From Duganella zoogloeoides (GTDB lineage Bacteria > Pseudomonadota > Gammaproteobacteria > Burkholderiales > Burkholderiaceae_D), in NCBI RefSeq assembly GCF_034479515.1, contig NZ_CP140152.1, positions 1,550,001 through 1,614,000 on the forward strand: a DNA stretch of 64,000 bases. Direction: 5' to 3'. The notes under the pieces are model-generated. The model had not been told where the DNA came from. It saw only the letters and a program-made list of their open reading frames with translations, and ran no database searches. The position numbers and the translations under genes are program-made. Shown in pieces: positions 47,149 through 57,191 of the stretch; positions within the stretch are counted from its first letter, which is position 1, and each line of letters starts with the position of its first letter.

Positions 47149-48036
47149 ATGCAACAGCTCGTGGTCGATGGCATCGACATTTACATCGATGGTCCCGAAG
47201 AGGACGAGCATGCCGAGACCATCGTGATGATCCACGGCTGGCCCGATACGTATCGGCTGTGGGAGCCGCAAGTGGCCGCGCTCAGGCATCGCTACCGCTG
47301 TGTGCGCTTTACCTTGCCCGGCTTCGACAACAGCAAGCAGCGCCGGTCGTACACGCTGGACGCGACCATGCGCATCCTGCTGCACATCGTCAACAGCGTC
47401 AACCGCAAGCAGCCGGTGATCCTGATGACGCACGACTGGGGTTGCGTGTTCGGCTACGAGTTTTACATGCGTCACCGGGCTGCGGTGTCGCGCATCGTCG
47501 GCGTCGATATCGGCGATGCCAATTCCGAGACGACGCTGCGCTCGCGCTCGCTGGGGCAGCGCATGATGCTCAACGGTTACCAGAATGTGCTGGCGCTCGG
47601 CTGGGCCATCGGCGGCGGGATCGGCAACCTGGTTACCCGCACCATGGCAGGCATCATGAAAGTGCCGTCGCCGCGCGAGCATATTTATTCGGGCATGAAT
47701 TATCCGTATTACATCCTCACGGCCGGCAACATCGGTTCGTACCGGGCGCTGGTGCCGTTCAAGCCGCGCGTGCCGATGCTGTTCATCTATGGCATCCGCA
47801 AGCCGTTCATGTTTCATTCGGGGCCGTGGACCGAGATGCTGGCGGCAAGAAAAGGGTGCAAGGTGGTGGCGTTCAATACCGGGCACTGGCCCATGGTGAG
47901 CGAGCCGGAGCGGTTCAACCAGGTCGTGCTGGACTGGCTCGATGGCGTGGCCGAGGCGGCGCCGAAGGAAGAAGGGGACGGGGAAGTCGTCGTGGCAGAG
48001 GAGCAGGCTGCCGCCGGTGATGATGCGGCAGCCTGA
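47149..48036 (+). CDS. Alpha/beta hydrolase (epoxide-hydrolase-like)
   Basis: A 295-residue cytosolic alpha/beta hydrolase. The oxyanion motif is MIHGWPDTYRLW. The nucleophile elbow MTHDWGCVFG has Asp as nucleophile, as in epoxide hydrolases and haloalkane dehalogenases, not Ser. The catalytic His is in NTGHWPMVSE. The last 30 residues are an acidic, Ala-rich tail (AAPKEEGDGEVVVAEEQAAA) outside the fold. The substrate is not identifiable. It may be the last gene of the ftsK-lolA-rarA transcript. Confidence 0.88.
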   Translation: MQQLVVDGIDIYIDGPEEDEHAETIVMIHGWPDTYRLWEPQVAALRHRYRCVRFTLPGFDNSKQRRSYTLDATMRILLHIVNSVNRKQPVILMTHDWGCVFGYEFYMRHRAAVSRIVGVDIGDANSETTLRSRSLGQRMMLNGYQNVLALGWAIGGGIGNLVTRTMAGIMKVPSPREHIYSGMNYPYYILTAGNIGSYRALVPFKPRVPMLFIYGIRKPFMFHSGPWTEMLAARKGCKVVAFNTGHWPMVSEPERFNQVVLDWLDGVAEAAPKEEGDGEVVVAEEQAAAGDDAAA

Positions 48037-48048
48037 TAATACAACTGA

Positions 48049-48462
48049 TCAGCGCAGGCGGATCGGCTTGATGTAGGGAGCGAACGGCGGTGCCGGCAGT
48101 TGCACGTCGGCATAGGCCTTGCGGAAGCAGTCGGCTTTCTTGTTGTCCACGTCGGTGGTGCTGCTGACGACTTTGCCGGCGCTGTCCAGGGTCAGGATGA
48201 TGGTGACCGGATACTTGGACAGGTCGTGGCAGTTGCCGCGATCATCGAGCTTGTGGGTATTGTTGTAGTTCAGCGAAACTTCTTCGTACTTGGTCGCCTT
48301 GTCGTTGGGGAACTGGGCATTGAACTTGGCCATGACGCCGGCAAACGCAGGGTTGGCCGGTGGCGGCGCTTCGTTTTCCGGCGGACCGCTCATGGTCGAG
48401 CAACCGGCCGCCAGTGCCATCAATGCGCCCATGGCGCCCATTTTCAGGAATTGTGTTTTCAA
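48049..48462 (-). CDS. Small lipoprotein of unknown function
   Basis: A 137-residue predicted lipoprotein. The signal peptide ends in a lipobox LAAGC, with Cys near residue 21. The mature part starts with Pro/Glu-rich sequence and contains two Cys (GNCHDLS and ADCFRKAY). The C-terminal VTIILTLDSAGKV and LPAPPFAPYIKPIRLR resemble the TonB_C-like energy-transfer fold. The start is taken as TTG at 48462 because a GGAG ribosome site lies 7 bases upstream; an ATG at 48501 in frame lacks one. It is convergent with the hydrolase gene. Confidence 0.72.
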   Translation of the reverse strand: MKTQFLKMGAMGALMALAAGCSTMSGPPENEAPPPANPAFAGVMAKFNAQFPNDKATKYEEVSLNYNNTHKLDDRGNCHDLSKYPVTIILTLDSAGKVVSSTTDVDNKKADCFRKAYADVQLPAPPFAPYIKPIRLR

Positions 48463-48731
48463 GTTATTCTCCGATAGGCTTGTTGTTGACTCATCGTACA
48501 CATTTCAATGCCGTCATGGCGCACGATTAGTTGCGTAGTTGAAATCCTGCAAGCAAGTCCCCGGCAAGTCCCCATTCAAGCGCCGAGTCCGGCTGCATCG
48601 GCACCGTCTTTTTGCAGTCCATCCGCCATTTACGGCGCTTCATCGCATCCGCCGCGCAAGCCATACGCCCTTTAGCTACAGTACATCCATCGCAGGACAA
48701 CTTGTAGACCACCCACTCAAAGGAGCGCATC

Positions 48732-48938
48732 ATGAACATCACCAAACACATGGAAAGTATCTTCGTCGCCGCCGCTGTGATCGCCGGCGCCACCAGCTTC
48801 GCCAGCGCCGCCGATGCCGACGCCACCCGCCTGGCGCTGAGCGCCCCGGTGACGCAAACGGTGATTCACCACGCCAAGATGCAGGTAGTGGTCGTGGCAG
48901 CCAAGCGCTTGAGCGCCGCTGAAAAAGCCGCACTGTAA
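48732..48938 (+). CDS. Small exported protein, unrecognised
   Basis: A 68-residue protein with a signal peptide (1-26, cut at SFASA). The short mature part contains LSAPVTQTVIHHAKMQVVVV and ends in KRLSAAEKAAL. A ribosome site (AAGGAG) lies 10 bases upstream of the ATG. I do not recognise a family. It is probably periplasmic and expressed alone. Confidence 0.65.
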   Translation: MNITKHMESIFVAAAVIAGATSFASAADADATRLALSAPVTQTVIHHAKMQVVVVAAKRLSAAEKAAL

Positions 48939-48975
48939 CCGCCACCCCGATCGGGACAGCCGGCGGGCTGTGTAA

Positions 48976-50334
<1,359 letters not shown>

Positions 50335-50350
50335 TCGCGGGCTGGAAAAA

Positions 50351-50375
50351 AGGCCTTCCATTTTCCGGAAGGCCT
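50351..50375 (+). terminator. Hairpin after serS
   Basis: AGGCCTTCC and GGAAGGCCT form a perfect 9-bp stem 17 bp after the serS stop, with a 7-base loop. There is no T-run on the plus strand and it overlaps the promoter of the first tRNA-Ser gene. It may be a partial terminator. Confidence 0.4.
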
Positions 50376-50383
50376 GCTATAAT
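50356..50383 (+). promoter_or_regulatory. Promoter of the first tRNA-Ser gene
   Basis: TATAAT at 50378-50383 with TTCCAT 16 bp upstream. The same layout (TTCCGT, 16 bp, TATGAT) occurs before the second copy. Transcription would start about 35 bp before the tRNA. Confidence 0.55.
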
Positions 50384-50426
50384 CTTGCCTTCTCGCACCA
50401 ACACGTTAGTGTCTGATGCAAGAAAA

Positions 50427-50516
<90 letters not shown>

Positions 50517-50528
50517 AAGATGTGAGAG

Positions 50529-50550
50529 AACCCGCTTCGGCGGGTTTTTT
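50529..50550 (+). terminator. Terminator of tRNA-Ser copy 1
   Basis: AACCCGC, loop TTCG, GCGGGTT, then a T-run. It is nearly identical to the terminator after copy 2. Confidence 0.9.
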
Positions 50551-50619
50551 CTTTTCTGCGGCAAAAAATCAAGATAAATAGTTTGTTGAAAGTTTGCACC
50601 GGCAGGCATGGTTGGCCCT

Positions 50620-50647
50620 TCCGTTTTTGACGGCGGCCTGCTATGAT
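50620..50647 (+). promoter_or_regulatory. Promoter of the second tRNA-Ser gene
   Basis: TATGAT at 50642-50647 with TTCCGT 16 bp upstream, mirroring the promoter of copy 1 and preceded by similar CTTCC and GGCGGCCTGC sequence. Confidence 0.5.
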
Positions 50648-50673
50648 CCTGCCTCCGCTGGCAACAGCGGAAA

Positions 50674-50763
50674 GGAGAGGTGGCAGAGTGGTCGAATGTA
50701 CTTGACTCGAAATCAAGCGATGGGGCAACCTATCCGTGGGTTCGAATCCCACCCTCTCCGCCA
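50674..50763 (+). tRNA. tRNA-Ser (anticodon CGA), copy 2
   Basis: A 90-nt tRNA-Ser(CGA) with CCA encoded. It is identical to copy 1 except in the variable arm, which here pairs GATGGG with CCTATC; the stem is kept by compensatory changes and one G-U pair. Copy start points are 247 bp apart, and the flanking promoter and terminator are duplicated too. Confidence 0.96.
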
Positions 50764-50775
50764 AGGATGTGAGAA

Positions 50776-50799
50776 AACCCGCTTCGGCGGGTTTTTTTT
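50776..50799 (+). terminator. Terminator of tRNA-Ser copy 2
   Basis: AACCCGC, loop TTCG, GCGGGTT, then eight T residues. Confidence 0.9.
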
Positions 50800-50843
50800 C
50801 GCCATGCTAGACTGGCGTGTTACACATTCCGTCCGTCCGCCCC

Positions 50844-51608
50844 ATGTCCGCGCTTGTCCCTCCCTTTGTCGATATCGATCTGCGCAGCTACGGCGAGCGC
50901 TGGGGGACCGATCGCCACGAGTTTGCGCAGCTGGTGTTGCCGGTTACCGGCGTGGTGGAGGTGGAGGTGCTGGGCCGCCAGGCCCGTCTCGATCCGCTGC
51001 ATGGCGCAGTGGTGGTGGCCGGCGCCTGGCATGCCCAGCGCAGCGACGTGGACAACCGGTCCATCATCCTCGATTTCGACCAGGCCGAACTGGAACAGCC
51101 GAGCCGCCAGCTGCTGCTGGAGCGGCCGTTCGCTGCCATCGGCCCGGCTGCGCGCAAGCTGATCGAATTCATGCACCTGATGGCCGAGCAGCAAGCTGTG
51201 CAGCCCGGCATGTTGCGCGGCTGGACGCCGTTGTTGCTCGATACGCTGGCGCTCGGCGTGCCGCAAGCGCGCTCGCGCCTGTCGGCATTGCTGGCGCAGG
51301 TGGAGGCCGATCCCGGTGCCGCGTGGAGCACCGAGTCGATGGCCGCGTTTGCGCGCCTGAGCACCAGCCGCCTGCATGCGCTGTTTCGCGAAGAACTCGA
51401 TACCAGTCCGCACTTGTGGCTGCTGCACCGGCGTCTGGACCTGGCCTGCGCGCAGCTGGCGGAGGGCAGCCGGCCGCTCGCCGAGGTGGCGCTGGCCTGC
51501 GGCTTTTCCGAGCAGAGCGCGCTCACCCGCGCCATGCGCACGCATCTCGACACCACCCCCGCCGCCTATCGCCGCAGCAAGCAGGAGCTGGCGTCAACAA
51601 AGCAGTAG
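50844..51608 (+). CDS. AraC family transcriptional regulator (cupin type)
   Basis: A 254-residue regulator with an N-terminal cupin-like sensor domain (about 10-95; VLPVTGVVEVEVLGRQARLD, VVAGAWHAQRSD) and a C-terminal AraC helix-turn-helix pair (about 165-250: MAAFARLSTSRLHALFREEL, LAEVALACGFSEQSALTRAM). It lies 59 bp upstream of a DMT-family exporter on the same strand and may control it. The ATG at 50844 is preferred over an in-frame GTG at 50817. The ligand is unknown. Confidence 0.9.
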   Translation: MSALVPPFVDIDLRSYGERWGTDRHEFAQLVLPVTGVVEVEVLGRQARLDPLHGAVVVAGAWHAQRSDVDNRSIILDFDQAELEQPSRQLLLERPFAAIGPAARKLIEFMHLMAEQQAVQPGMLRGWTPLLLDTLALGVPQARSRLSALLAQVEADPGAAWSTESMAAFARLSTSRLHALFREELDTSPHLWLLHRRLDLACAQLAEGSRPLAEVALACGFSEQSALTRAMRTHLDTTPAAYRRSKQELASTKQ

Positions 51609-51667
51609 CCTACGCCAAGAATTCCATCGCGCCAGCAGGGAGAATCACTTCTTTCGGAAGGATCTCC

Positions 51668-52627
51668 ATGCTATTGAACAATCATCGACTGGGCATCGCC
51701 GCCGGCGTGCTCGCCTGCGCACTGTGGGGGCTGGTGTTCCTGGCGCCCGAAGTCACGCCCGGCTTCACGCCGCTGCAATTGTCGGCCGGCCGCTACCTGG
51801 CTTACGGGCTGGTGGCGGCGTTGCTGATCGGGCCTGGCTGGCGTCGCCTGCGCGGGCGCCTGACCTGGCGCGAATGGCGCGGCCTGGTGTGGCTCGCGCT
51901 CACCGGCAACCTGGTTTATTACGTGTTGCTGGCCAAGGCCGTGCAGGCGGGCGGGGTGGCGATGACGTCGCTGGTGATCGGGCTGTTGCCGGTGATCGTG
52001 ACGCTGGTGGGCGCGCGCGACCGCCACGCGGTGCCGCTCAAACGCCTGCTGCCATCGCTGGCGTTGAGCATGGCGGGGTTGCTGTGCATTAGCTGGCAAG
52101 CGCTGGCCGCGCCAGGTCATCAATCGACGTTGGGGCTGCTGTGCGCGCTGGGCGCCTTGCTGTCGTGGACGACCTACGTGGTCGCCAACAGCCGCTGGCT
52201 GGGACGCTTGCAGCAGGTGTCGGCGCATGAATGGAGCTTGCTGACGGGGCTGGTGACGGGCGCACTGGCGCTGGCGCTGGCAGTACCGGCCTTCGTGCTG
52301 GCCGCGCCAAACGCCGACCATGACACCTCGGGCTGGCTGGTGTTCACCGGCATTGTCACCGGGGTGGCGGTATTGTGCTCGGTGATCGGTAACGGCCTGT
52401 GGAATGTCGCCAGCCGCACGCTGCCGCTCACCATGACCGGCCAGTTGATCGTGTTCGAGACGGTATTTGCCGTGTTGTACGGATTTATGTGGGAGCAGCG
52501 CTGGCCCACGGTCGCCGAGGGCGCAGCGCTGTTGTTGCTGCTCGGTGGCGTGGCGCTGTGCGCGCAAGCGCACCGGCCGCAGCGTACGGCACCGCCCGGT
52601 ATGCCTGGCAAGCGGCAGCCTGCCTGA
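51668..52627 (+). CDS. EamA/DMT family membrane exporter
   Basis: A 319-residue inner-membrane protein with about ten spans arranged as two EamA repeats (LACALWGLVFLAPEVTPGFT, LGALLSWTTYVVANSRWLG). Members export amino acids, nucleosides or other metabolites. A GAAGGAT ribosome site precedes the ATG. The AraC-type gene upstream on the same strand suggests substrate-inducible export. The substrate is unknown. Confidence 0.9.
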   Translation: MLLNNHRLGIAAGVLACALWGLVFLAPEVTPGFTPLQLSAGRYLAYGLVAALLIGPGWRRLRGRLTWREWRGLVWLALTGNLVYYVLLAKAVQAGGVAMTSLVIGLLPVIVTLVGARDRHAVPLKRLLPSLALSMAGLLCISWQALAAPGHQSTLGLLCALGALLSWTTYVVANSRWLGRLQQVSAHEWSLLTGLVTGALALALAVPAFVLAAPNADHDTSGWLVFTGIVTGVAVLCSVIGNGLWNVASRTLPLTMTGQLIVFETVFAVLYGFMWEQRWPTVAEGAALLLLLGGVALCAQAHRPQRTAPPGMPGKRQPA

Positions 52628-52727
52628 CCCGCTGCGGCAGGCGCCGACCCCGGAACGTGTACCGGCAGGGCGCGAGGCATTCCTTGAGAGAATACCTCGG
52701 CTGTCTTCTCGCTGCCTGGACAGGTTC

Positions 52728-53240
52728 TTACAGCGAAGGACGGCGGCCTTCCATGGCGGCAGGCGGGATCATCGGCGGAGGAATCTCTTCGATCTCGTCC
52801 TTGCGCGCCTGGATCTGTTCGCCTAGCGCGACCAGGTCGATGCCGGCTTTTTTAGCCTGCGGGAACATTTCCTCTTCTTCTTCCTTGACGTGATGGTCGA
52901 TGTATTCGCCCAGCACTTTCACCTTCGCGTCGTACAGGTCGTCGTGCGGATCCATGGCGTGAATTTGCGCGATCAGATCCTTGGCGGACGCGTGTTCAAC
53001 GGTTGCTTCGTCAACCAGGTCGTCGCCTTCCTTGACGTCGGCGCGCACGGCCGGATAGAAAATTTCTTCTTCGGCAATCGCATGCTTGGTCAATTCCAGG
53101 CAGATTTTCTCCGCCAGCTTCTGTTTGGTCGCAAACGCGCGGTCACCCAGTTCTTCGTATTGCTTGAACATCGCTTTGACTTCGTCATGATCCTGCTTGA
53201 GCAGGGCGACGGCATCGCGTGGTTTGGCTATGGAACTCAT
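52728..53240 (-). CDS. Hemerythrin domain-containing protein
   Basis: A 170-residue cytosolic protein of the hemerythrin HHE family with a di-iron four-helix bundle. The ligands are visible in LKQDHDEVKAMF, KHAIAEEEIFYPAV, VEHASAKDLIAQIH and YIDHHVKEEEEEMFP. A proline-rich C-terminus (IEEIPPPMIPPAAMEG) follows the bundle. Family members store O2 or sense oxygen, NO or iron. The ATG at 53240 has a perfect AAGGAG site. It is monocistronic. Confidence 0.9.
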   Translation of the reverse strand: MSSIAKPRDAVALLKQDHDEVKAMFKQYEELGDRAFATKQKLAEKICLELTKHAIAEEEIFYPAVRADVKEGDDLVDEATVEHASAKDLIAQIHAMDPHDDLYDAKVKVLGEYIDHHVKEEEEEMFPQAKKAGIDLVALGEQIQARKDEIEEIPPPMIPPAAMEGRRPSL

Positions 53241-53437
53241 GGCTACTCCTTGTGGGTTGGGTTGCTGAACTGCCAGCATGGCAGAGGACCGACGGCCACT
53301 CCGTGCGGTGGGACGGTAGGCGCTGTAGGTAGTGTCCTACTCGCTTGCGGGTGGAGGCAGTGTAAAAAACATAAAACAATTACTGCTATTTTTGGAATGT
53401 TTTTTCTCATCCGCTGCGCTGCCAGCGAAACAATCCC

Positions 53438-53820
53438 ATGCTCCAGTTTGAATATCCGCGGCCCCAGCTGGTACGCGATGGCTGGACGTCGCTTAACGGC
53501 GAGTGGAACCTGGCGTTCGACGCTGCGCGCCAACATCGCGGTCCCCAGGATGCCATCGACTGGCCCCATCGCATCCTGGTGCCGTTGCATCGGAGGCGGC
53601 AGCGAGCGGCATCGGCGACCACGGTTTCCATCCCTGCGTATGGTACCGCCGCAAACTCGACGGTATCACGGCCGGCGGACGTACCTTGCTGCGTTTCGGC
53701 GCGGGGGAGTACTACCACTCCGACCACGCGTTCCTGGCCGGTCGGACCGCAGCCGAAAAAGTACGCGCCGCCAGCACTGGCGCCAGCGACGCGGTGCAGG
53801 TCGCGCAATCCTGGGAGTAG
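53438..53820 (+). pseudogene. Decayed GH2 glycosidase N-terminus, fused to foreign C-terminal sequence
   Basis: The first 50 codons (FEYPRPQLVRDGWTSLNGEW, DAIDWPHRILVP) are the start of a glycoside hydrolase family 2 protein (beta-galactosidase-like sugar-binding domain). Near 53585 a one-base deletion moves the reading to another frame, where GH2 sequence continues as SGIGDHGFHPCVWYRRKL and TLLRFGA. Directly after this, GEYYHSDHAFLAGRTAAEKV no longer fits GH2 and resembles the C-terminal end of an FAD-dependent amine-oxidase-type protein, before a TAG at 53818. No catalytic GH2 domain remains. This is a dead mosaic left by a deletion. Confidence 0.72.
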
Positions 53821-53826
53821 GGTGAC

Positions 53827-55029
53827 TTATCGCGCCGGCTTCGCGGCCGGCGCGTGCTGGACTGCCGTTGGCGCAATCGCTGCCGATATCACCGCCGCCA
53901 CGATCACGGCCACCACGGCCAGCGCTGCTGCCGCATACCCCACCGCATGCACGCCCCAGCTCGAAATTGCCAGCCCACCGAGCGCCGCACCCAGCGCGAT
54001 ACCGCCATTGGCCGCCGACACATTGATGGTGCCTGCCAGCGCCTGGGCGCCGGTCGCGGCCTTCATCACGCGGATCTGGCAGATCGGATACAGCGCCGTG
54101 TTGGCAATGCCCCACACACCGAGCGCCAGCGCAAACCACGCACGATTGCTGCCGAAGCCGGCCAGCGCCGTGGTGGCCGCCATACCGAGCGCCAGGACCA
54201 TGCAAAACAGCGCCGTGGTGGCGAGCGGCTTGCTGTCAACCCACAGGCCGCCGAGCCAGTTGCCGAACAAACCGACCGCGCCAAAGCCCATCAGCCACCA
54301 GCCCACCAGCGACGGCGCGATGCCGGCCGATTTTTCCAGCAGTTCGGCCAGGTACGTATAGCCGGTAAACATGGCGGTAAACACCAGCACCGACAGCGCC
54401 ACGTTGGCCAGGAAATATGGGCGCTTGAGCACGGCCGCCTGGGTGCGCAGCGGCACCGCTTCGGTGGCCTGCACGGTGGGCATGCTGATGGTCATCAATA
54501 CTGCAATCACGGCCGACAGCGCGGCCAGCAACGCGAACGCACCGCGCCAGCCGATGGCGTCCGCTGCCAGGGTGCCAAGCGGAATGCCGAACAGCATCGC
54601 CGCCGAAATCCCCAGGTAGACGGTCGAGACGGCGCGGCCGCTGTTGCCCGGGCCGGCAATTTGCGCAGCGGTATCACTGGCCGTGCCCCAGAACACGGGC
54701 AGCGCCAGTGCGGGCAACAGGCGGGCAATCGCCAGCACCCAGATATTCGGCGCCACGGCGGCCAGCGCATTGGCGGCGGCAAACAGCGCCAGGATGGCAA
54801 TGAACAGCTTCTTGCGGTCGAAGTGGGCCAGCGCGGCGGTCAGGAACGGTCCCGCCACCATCACCACCACGGCAAACAGCGTCACCAGCTGGCCGGCCGA
54901 GGTAACGGATATCGCCAGGTCGCGCGCCAGTGCCGGCAGCAGGCCGACGATCAGGAATTCGGTGGTGACGATGATGAAGGCGGCAATCGCCAGGATGGCA
55001 ATCGAGGCTTTGGAAGAAGAGGTAGCCAT
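53827..55029 (-). CDS. MFS transporter (DHA1-type drug/sugar efflux)
   Basis: A 400-residue inner-membrane protein with twelve predicted spans and DHA1-family features (FIIVTTEFLIVGLLPALARD in TM1, LAHFDRKKLFIAILALFAAA around the motif A loop). Related proteins export drugs, arabinose or purine nucleosides. It is divergent from a LysR regulator with a 103-bp AT-rich intergenic region, so it is probably that regulator's target. It ends 7 bp from the mosaic pseudogene. Confidence 0.9.
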   Translation of the reverse strand: MATSSSKASIAILAIAAFIIVTTEFLIVGLLPALARDLAISVTSAGQLVTLFAVVVMVAGPFLTAALAHFDRKKLFIAILALFAAANALAAVAPNIWVLAIARLLPALALPVFWGTASDTAAQIAGPGNSGRAVSTVYLGISAAMLFGIPLGTLAADAIGWRGAFALLAALSAVIAVLMTISMPTVQATEAVPLRTQAAVLKRPYFLANVALSVLVFTAMFTGYTYLAELLEKSAGIAPSLVGWWLMGFGAVGLFGNWLGGLWVDSKPLATTALFCMVLALGMAATTALAGFGSNRAWFALALGVWGIANTALYPICQIRVMKAATGAQALAGTINVSAANGGIALGAALGGLAISSWGVHAVGYAAAALAVVAVIVAAVISAAIAPTAVQHAPAAKPAR

Positions 55030-55084
55030 GGTTTTTCTTGTGAGTTGTCAGGTTAAACAGGGATAAATGATATAAAAGAAAAAT

Positions 55085-55132
55085 ATTCCACTGTTGGACA
55101 AGAATTCCACTTAATTTAAGAAAATAATTCCA
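55085..55132. promoter_or_regulatory. ATTCCA repeats in the divergent MFS-LysR promoter region
   Basis: ATTCCA occurs at 55085-55090, 55104-55109 and 55127-55132. A TGGA-N7-TCCA arrangement, a T-N11-A type motif, spans the middle copy. Such repeats next to a lysR gene are candidate LysR-type binding sites. Confidence 0.45.
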
Positions 55133-56050
55133 GTGCATCCGACCGAACGCTTGAAAGGCATTGCCACCTTCGTTGCCGTTGCCGAAGCCGGCAGTTTTAC
55201 CGCTGCCGCCCAGCGCCTCAATCTGACCAACTCGGCGGTGGGCAAGGCGATTGCCCGCCTGGAAGAGCGGCTGGGTAGCCGATTGTTCGAGCGCAGCACG
55301 CGCCGCTTGCGCCTGACCGACGCCGGCCACGCCTACCGGCAGGTGTGCGTGCAGGTGCTGGAAGACCTGGAAGCGGCCGAGCGCGTACTGGCGTCCGACG
55401 ATGCGGTGCCGTCCGGGCGCCTGCGGGTAGACTTGCCGGCGACCTTCGGCCGCCTGCGGGCGTGGCCGGCGCTGCTGCAGTTTGCAGGCACGCACCCGCA
55501 AGTGATGCCACACGTCTCCTTCACGGACCGTTTCGTGGACCTGGTGGAGGACGGCGTGGATGTTGCGGTGCGCATCGGCGGCGCCGACAACGAGGTATGG
55601 CCGGCGGCGCTCGACCATCGCACGCTGGGATACGAAGAATTGATTTTTTGCGCAGCGCCAGCCTACCTGGATATCCACGGCGCACCGGCATCGGGCGCGG
55701 ACTTGCTCGATCATGCAGCGGTGCTGTACGGTCGCGCCGACGGCAGCACGGCGCCATGGCTGCTCCGCGCAGAATCGGCGTCGGTGGTACGCCAGCCGAT
55801 GACCGGGCGCGCCGTGCTCGGTAATGCCGAAGCCCTGGTCGGTGCGGTGGAGGCCGGCCTCGGCGTGGCACAACTGGCGACCTGGCTGGTGGCGCGCCAG
55901 ATTGCCGAGGGACGGCTGGTGGCGCTCCTGCCGCAGTTGACCACGCAGGGCTTGCCGCTGCACATCGTCTGGCAGCGCAGCCGTTCGCATGCGCCCAAGG
56001 TGCAAGCGCTGATCGCGCACCTGGCGGCAACCTTGCATATCGGCGCCTGA
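55133..56050 (+). CDS. LysR family transcriptional regulator
   Basis: A 305-residue LysR-type regulator. The N-terminal helix-turn-helix (about 8-65) has FVAVAEAGSFTAAAQRLNLT followed by SAVGKAIARLEERLG. The C-terminal periplasmic-binding-fold sensor contains RLRVDLPATFGRL and GLGVAQLATWLVARQI. It starts with GTG at 55133. It is divergent from the MFS exporter, with repeat sites between. The effector is unknown. Confidence 0.92.
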   Translation: MHPTERLKGIATFVAVAEAGSFTAAAQRLNLTNSAVGKAIARLEERLGSRLFERSTRRLRLTDAGHAYRQVCVQVLEDLEAAERVLASDDAVPSGRLRVDLPATFGRLRAWPALLQFAGTHPQVMPHVSFTDRFVDLVEDGVDVAVRIGGADNEVWPAALDHRTLGYEELIFCAAPAYLDIHGAPASGADLLDHAAVLYGRADGSTAPWLLRAESASVVRQPMTGRAVLGNAEALVGAVEAGLGVAQLATWLVARQIAEGRLVALLPQLTTQGLPLHIVWQRSRSHAPKVQALIAHLAATLHIGA

Positions 56051-56177
56051 GCCCGGTAGGGGGCCGCTCGCGGTGCATTGCGGCGCCGGTGGGCAATATG
56101 CCCCAGCCGTTGGTGATGACTTTATTGTAAGCAGCAGCTACCATGGTCCGACAGAGCACTACTGACAGGGAGAGACC

Positions 56178-57185
56178 ATGAAAGTTGCGGTATATAGCGC
56201 GCGGCGCTACGACAAGGCACTGCTGGGACAGGCCAACAAGGAGGCCGATGAACAGGGCGGCCACACGCTGCGGTTCCTGGAGGACCGCCTGACCGCCCAC
56301 ACGGCGGCCCTGGCCGAGGGCTGCGGCGCCGTCTGCGTGTTCGTCAACGACACCGTCGACGCCGAGGTGCTGGCGCTGCTGGCCGCGCAAGGCACGCGGC
56401 TGGTGGCCACGCGTTCCACCGGCTACAACCAGATCGACACCGAAGCGGCGGCGCGGCTGGGCATTGCGGTGGTGCGGGTGACCGACTACTCGCCGCATTC
56501 GGTGGCCGAGTTCGCGGTGGGCCTGCTGTTGGCAGTGAACCGAAAGATCGCCCGCGCCAGCGCGCGCACGCGCGACGGCAATTTCGACCTCGACGGCCTG
56601 ATGGGATTTGATTTGCACGGCAAGACCGTGGGCGTGATCGGCACCGGCAAGATCGGCACCATTTTCGCCCGCATCATGGCCGGCTTCGGCTGCACGGTGG
56701 TGGGCCATGATCGTTACCCGTCACCGGCGTTCGAGGCGCTGGGCGGGCGCTACGTGGGAGTCGATGAATTGCTCGCCTGCAGCGACGTAGTATCGCTGCA
56801 CTGTCCGCTCACCGACGACACGCGCCACATCGTCAACGCCGACTCGCTGGCGCGGGCCAAGCGCGGCAGCGTGCTGGTCAATACCAGCAGGGGTGGCCTG
56901 ATCGACACCGACGCCGCCATCCAGGCCCTTAAAACGGGCCAACTGGGCGGGCTGGCAATCGACGTCTATGAACAGGAAGCGAACCTGTTCTTCCAGGATT
57001 TATCGTCAACCATCATTTGCGACGACGTGATTCAGCGCCTGGTGTCGTTCCCCAATGTCATCGTTACCGGCCACCAGGCTTTCTTCACGGTGGAAGCGAT
57101 CGGCCAGATCATGCGCACCACCATCGAGAGCATCACCGCTTTCGAGCGCGGCGAAGAACTGGTCAACCGCGTGCCGGCAAATTAG
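56178..57185 (+). CDS. ldhA: D-lactate dehydrogenase (D-2-hydroxyacid family)
   Basis: A 335-residue NAD-dependent dehydrogenase that reduces pyruvate to D-lactate in fermentation. The NAD motif is GVIGTGKIGTIFARIM (about 152-167). Catalytic Arg (about 235, NTSRGGLID), Glu (about 264, DVYEQEANLFF) and His (about 296, TGHQAFFT) are all present. The FFQDLSSTIICDD segment is diagnostic for LdhA-like enzymes. An AGGGAGA ribosome site precedes the ATG. Confidence 0.94.
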   Translation: MKVAVYSARRYDKALLGQANKEADEQGGHTLRFLEDRLTAHTAALAEGCGAVCVFVNDTVDAEVLALLAAQGTRLVATRSTGYNQIDTEAAARLGIAVVRVTDYSPHSVAEFAVGLLLAVNRKIARASARTRDGNFDLDGLMGFDLHGKTVGVIGTGKIGTIFARIMAGFGCTVVGHDRYPSPAFEALGGRYVGVDELLACSDVVSLHCPLTDDTRHIVNADSLARAKRGSVLVNTSRGGLIDTDAAIQALKTGQLGGLAIDVYEQEANLFFQDLSSTIICDDVIQRLVSFPNVIVTGHQAFFTVEAIGQIMRTTIESITAFERGEELVNRVPAN

Positions 57186-57191
57186 CCCGGC

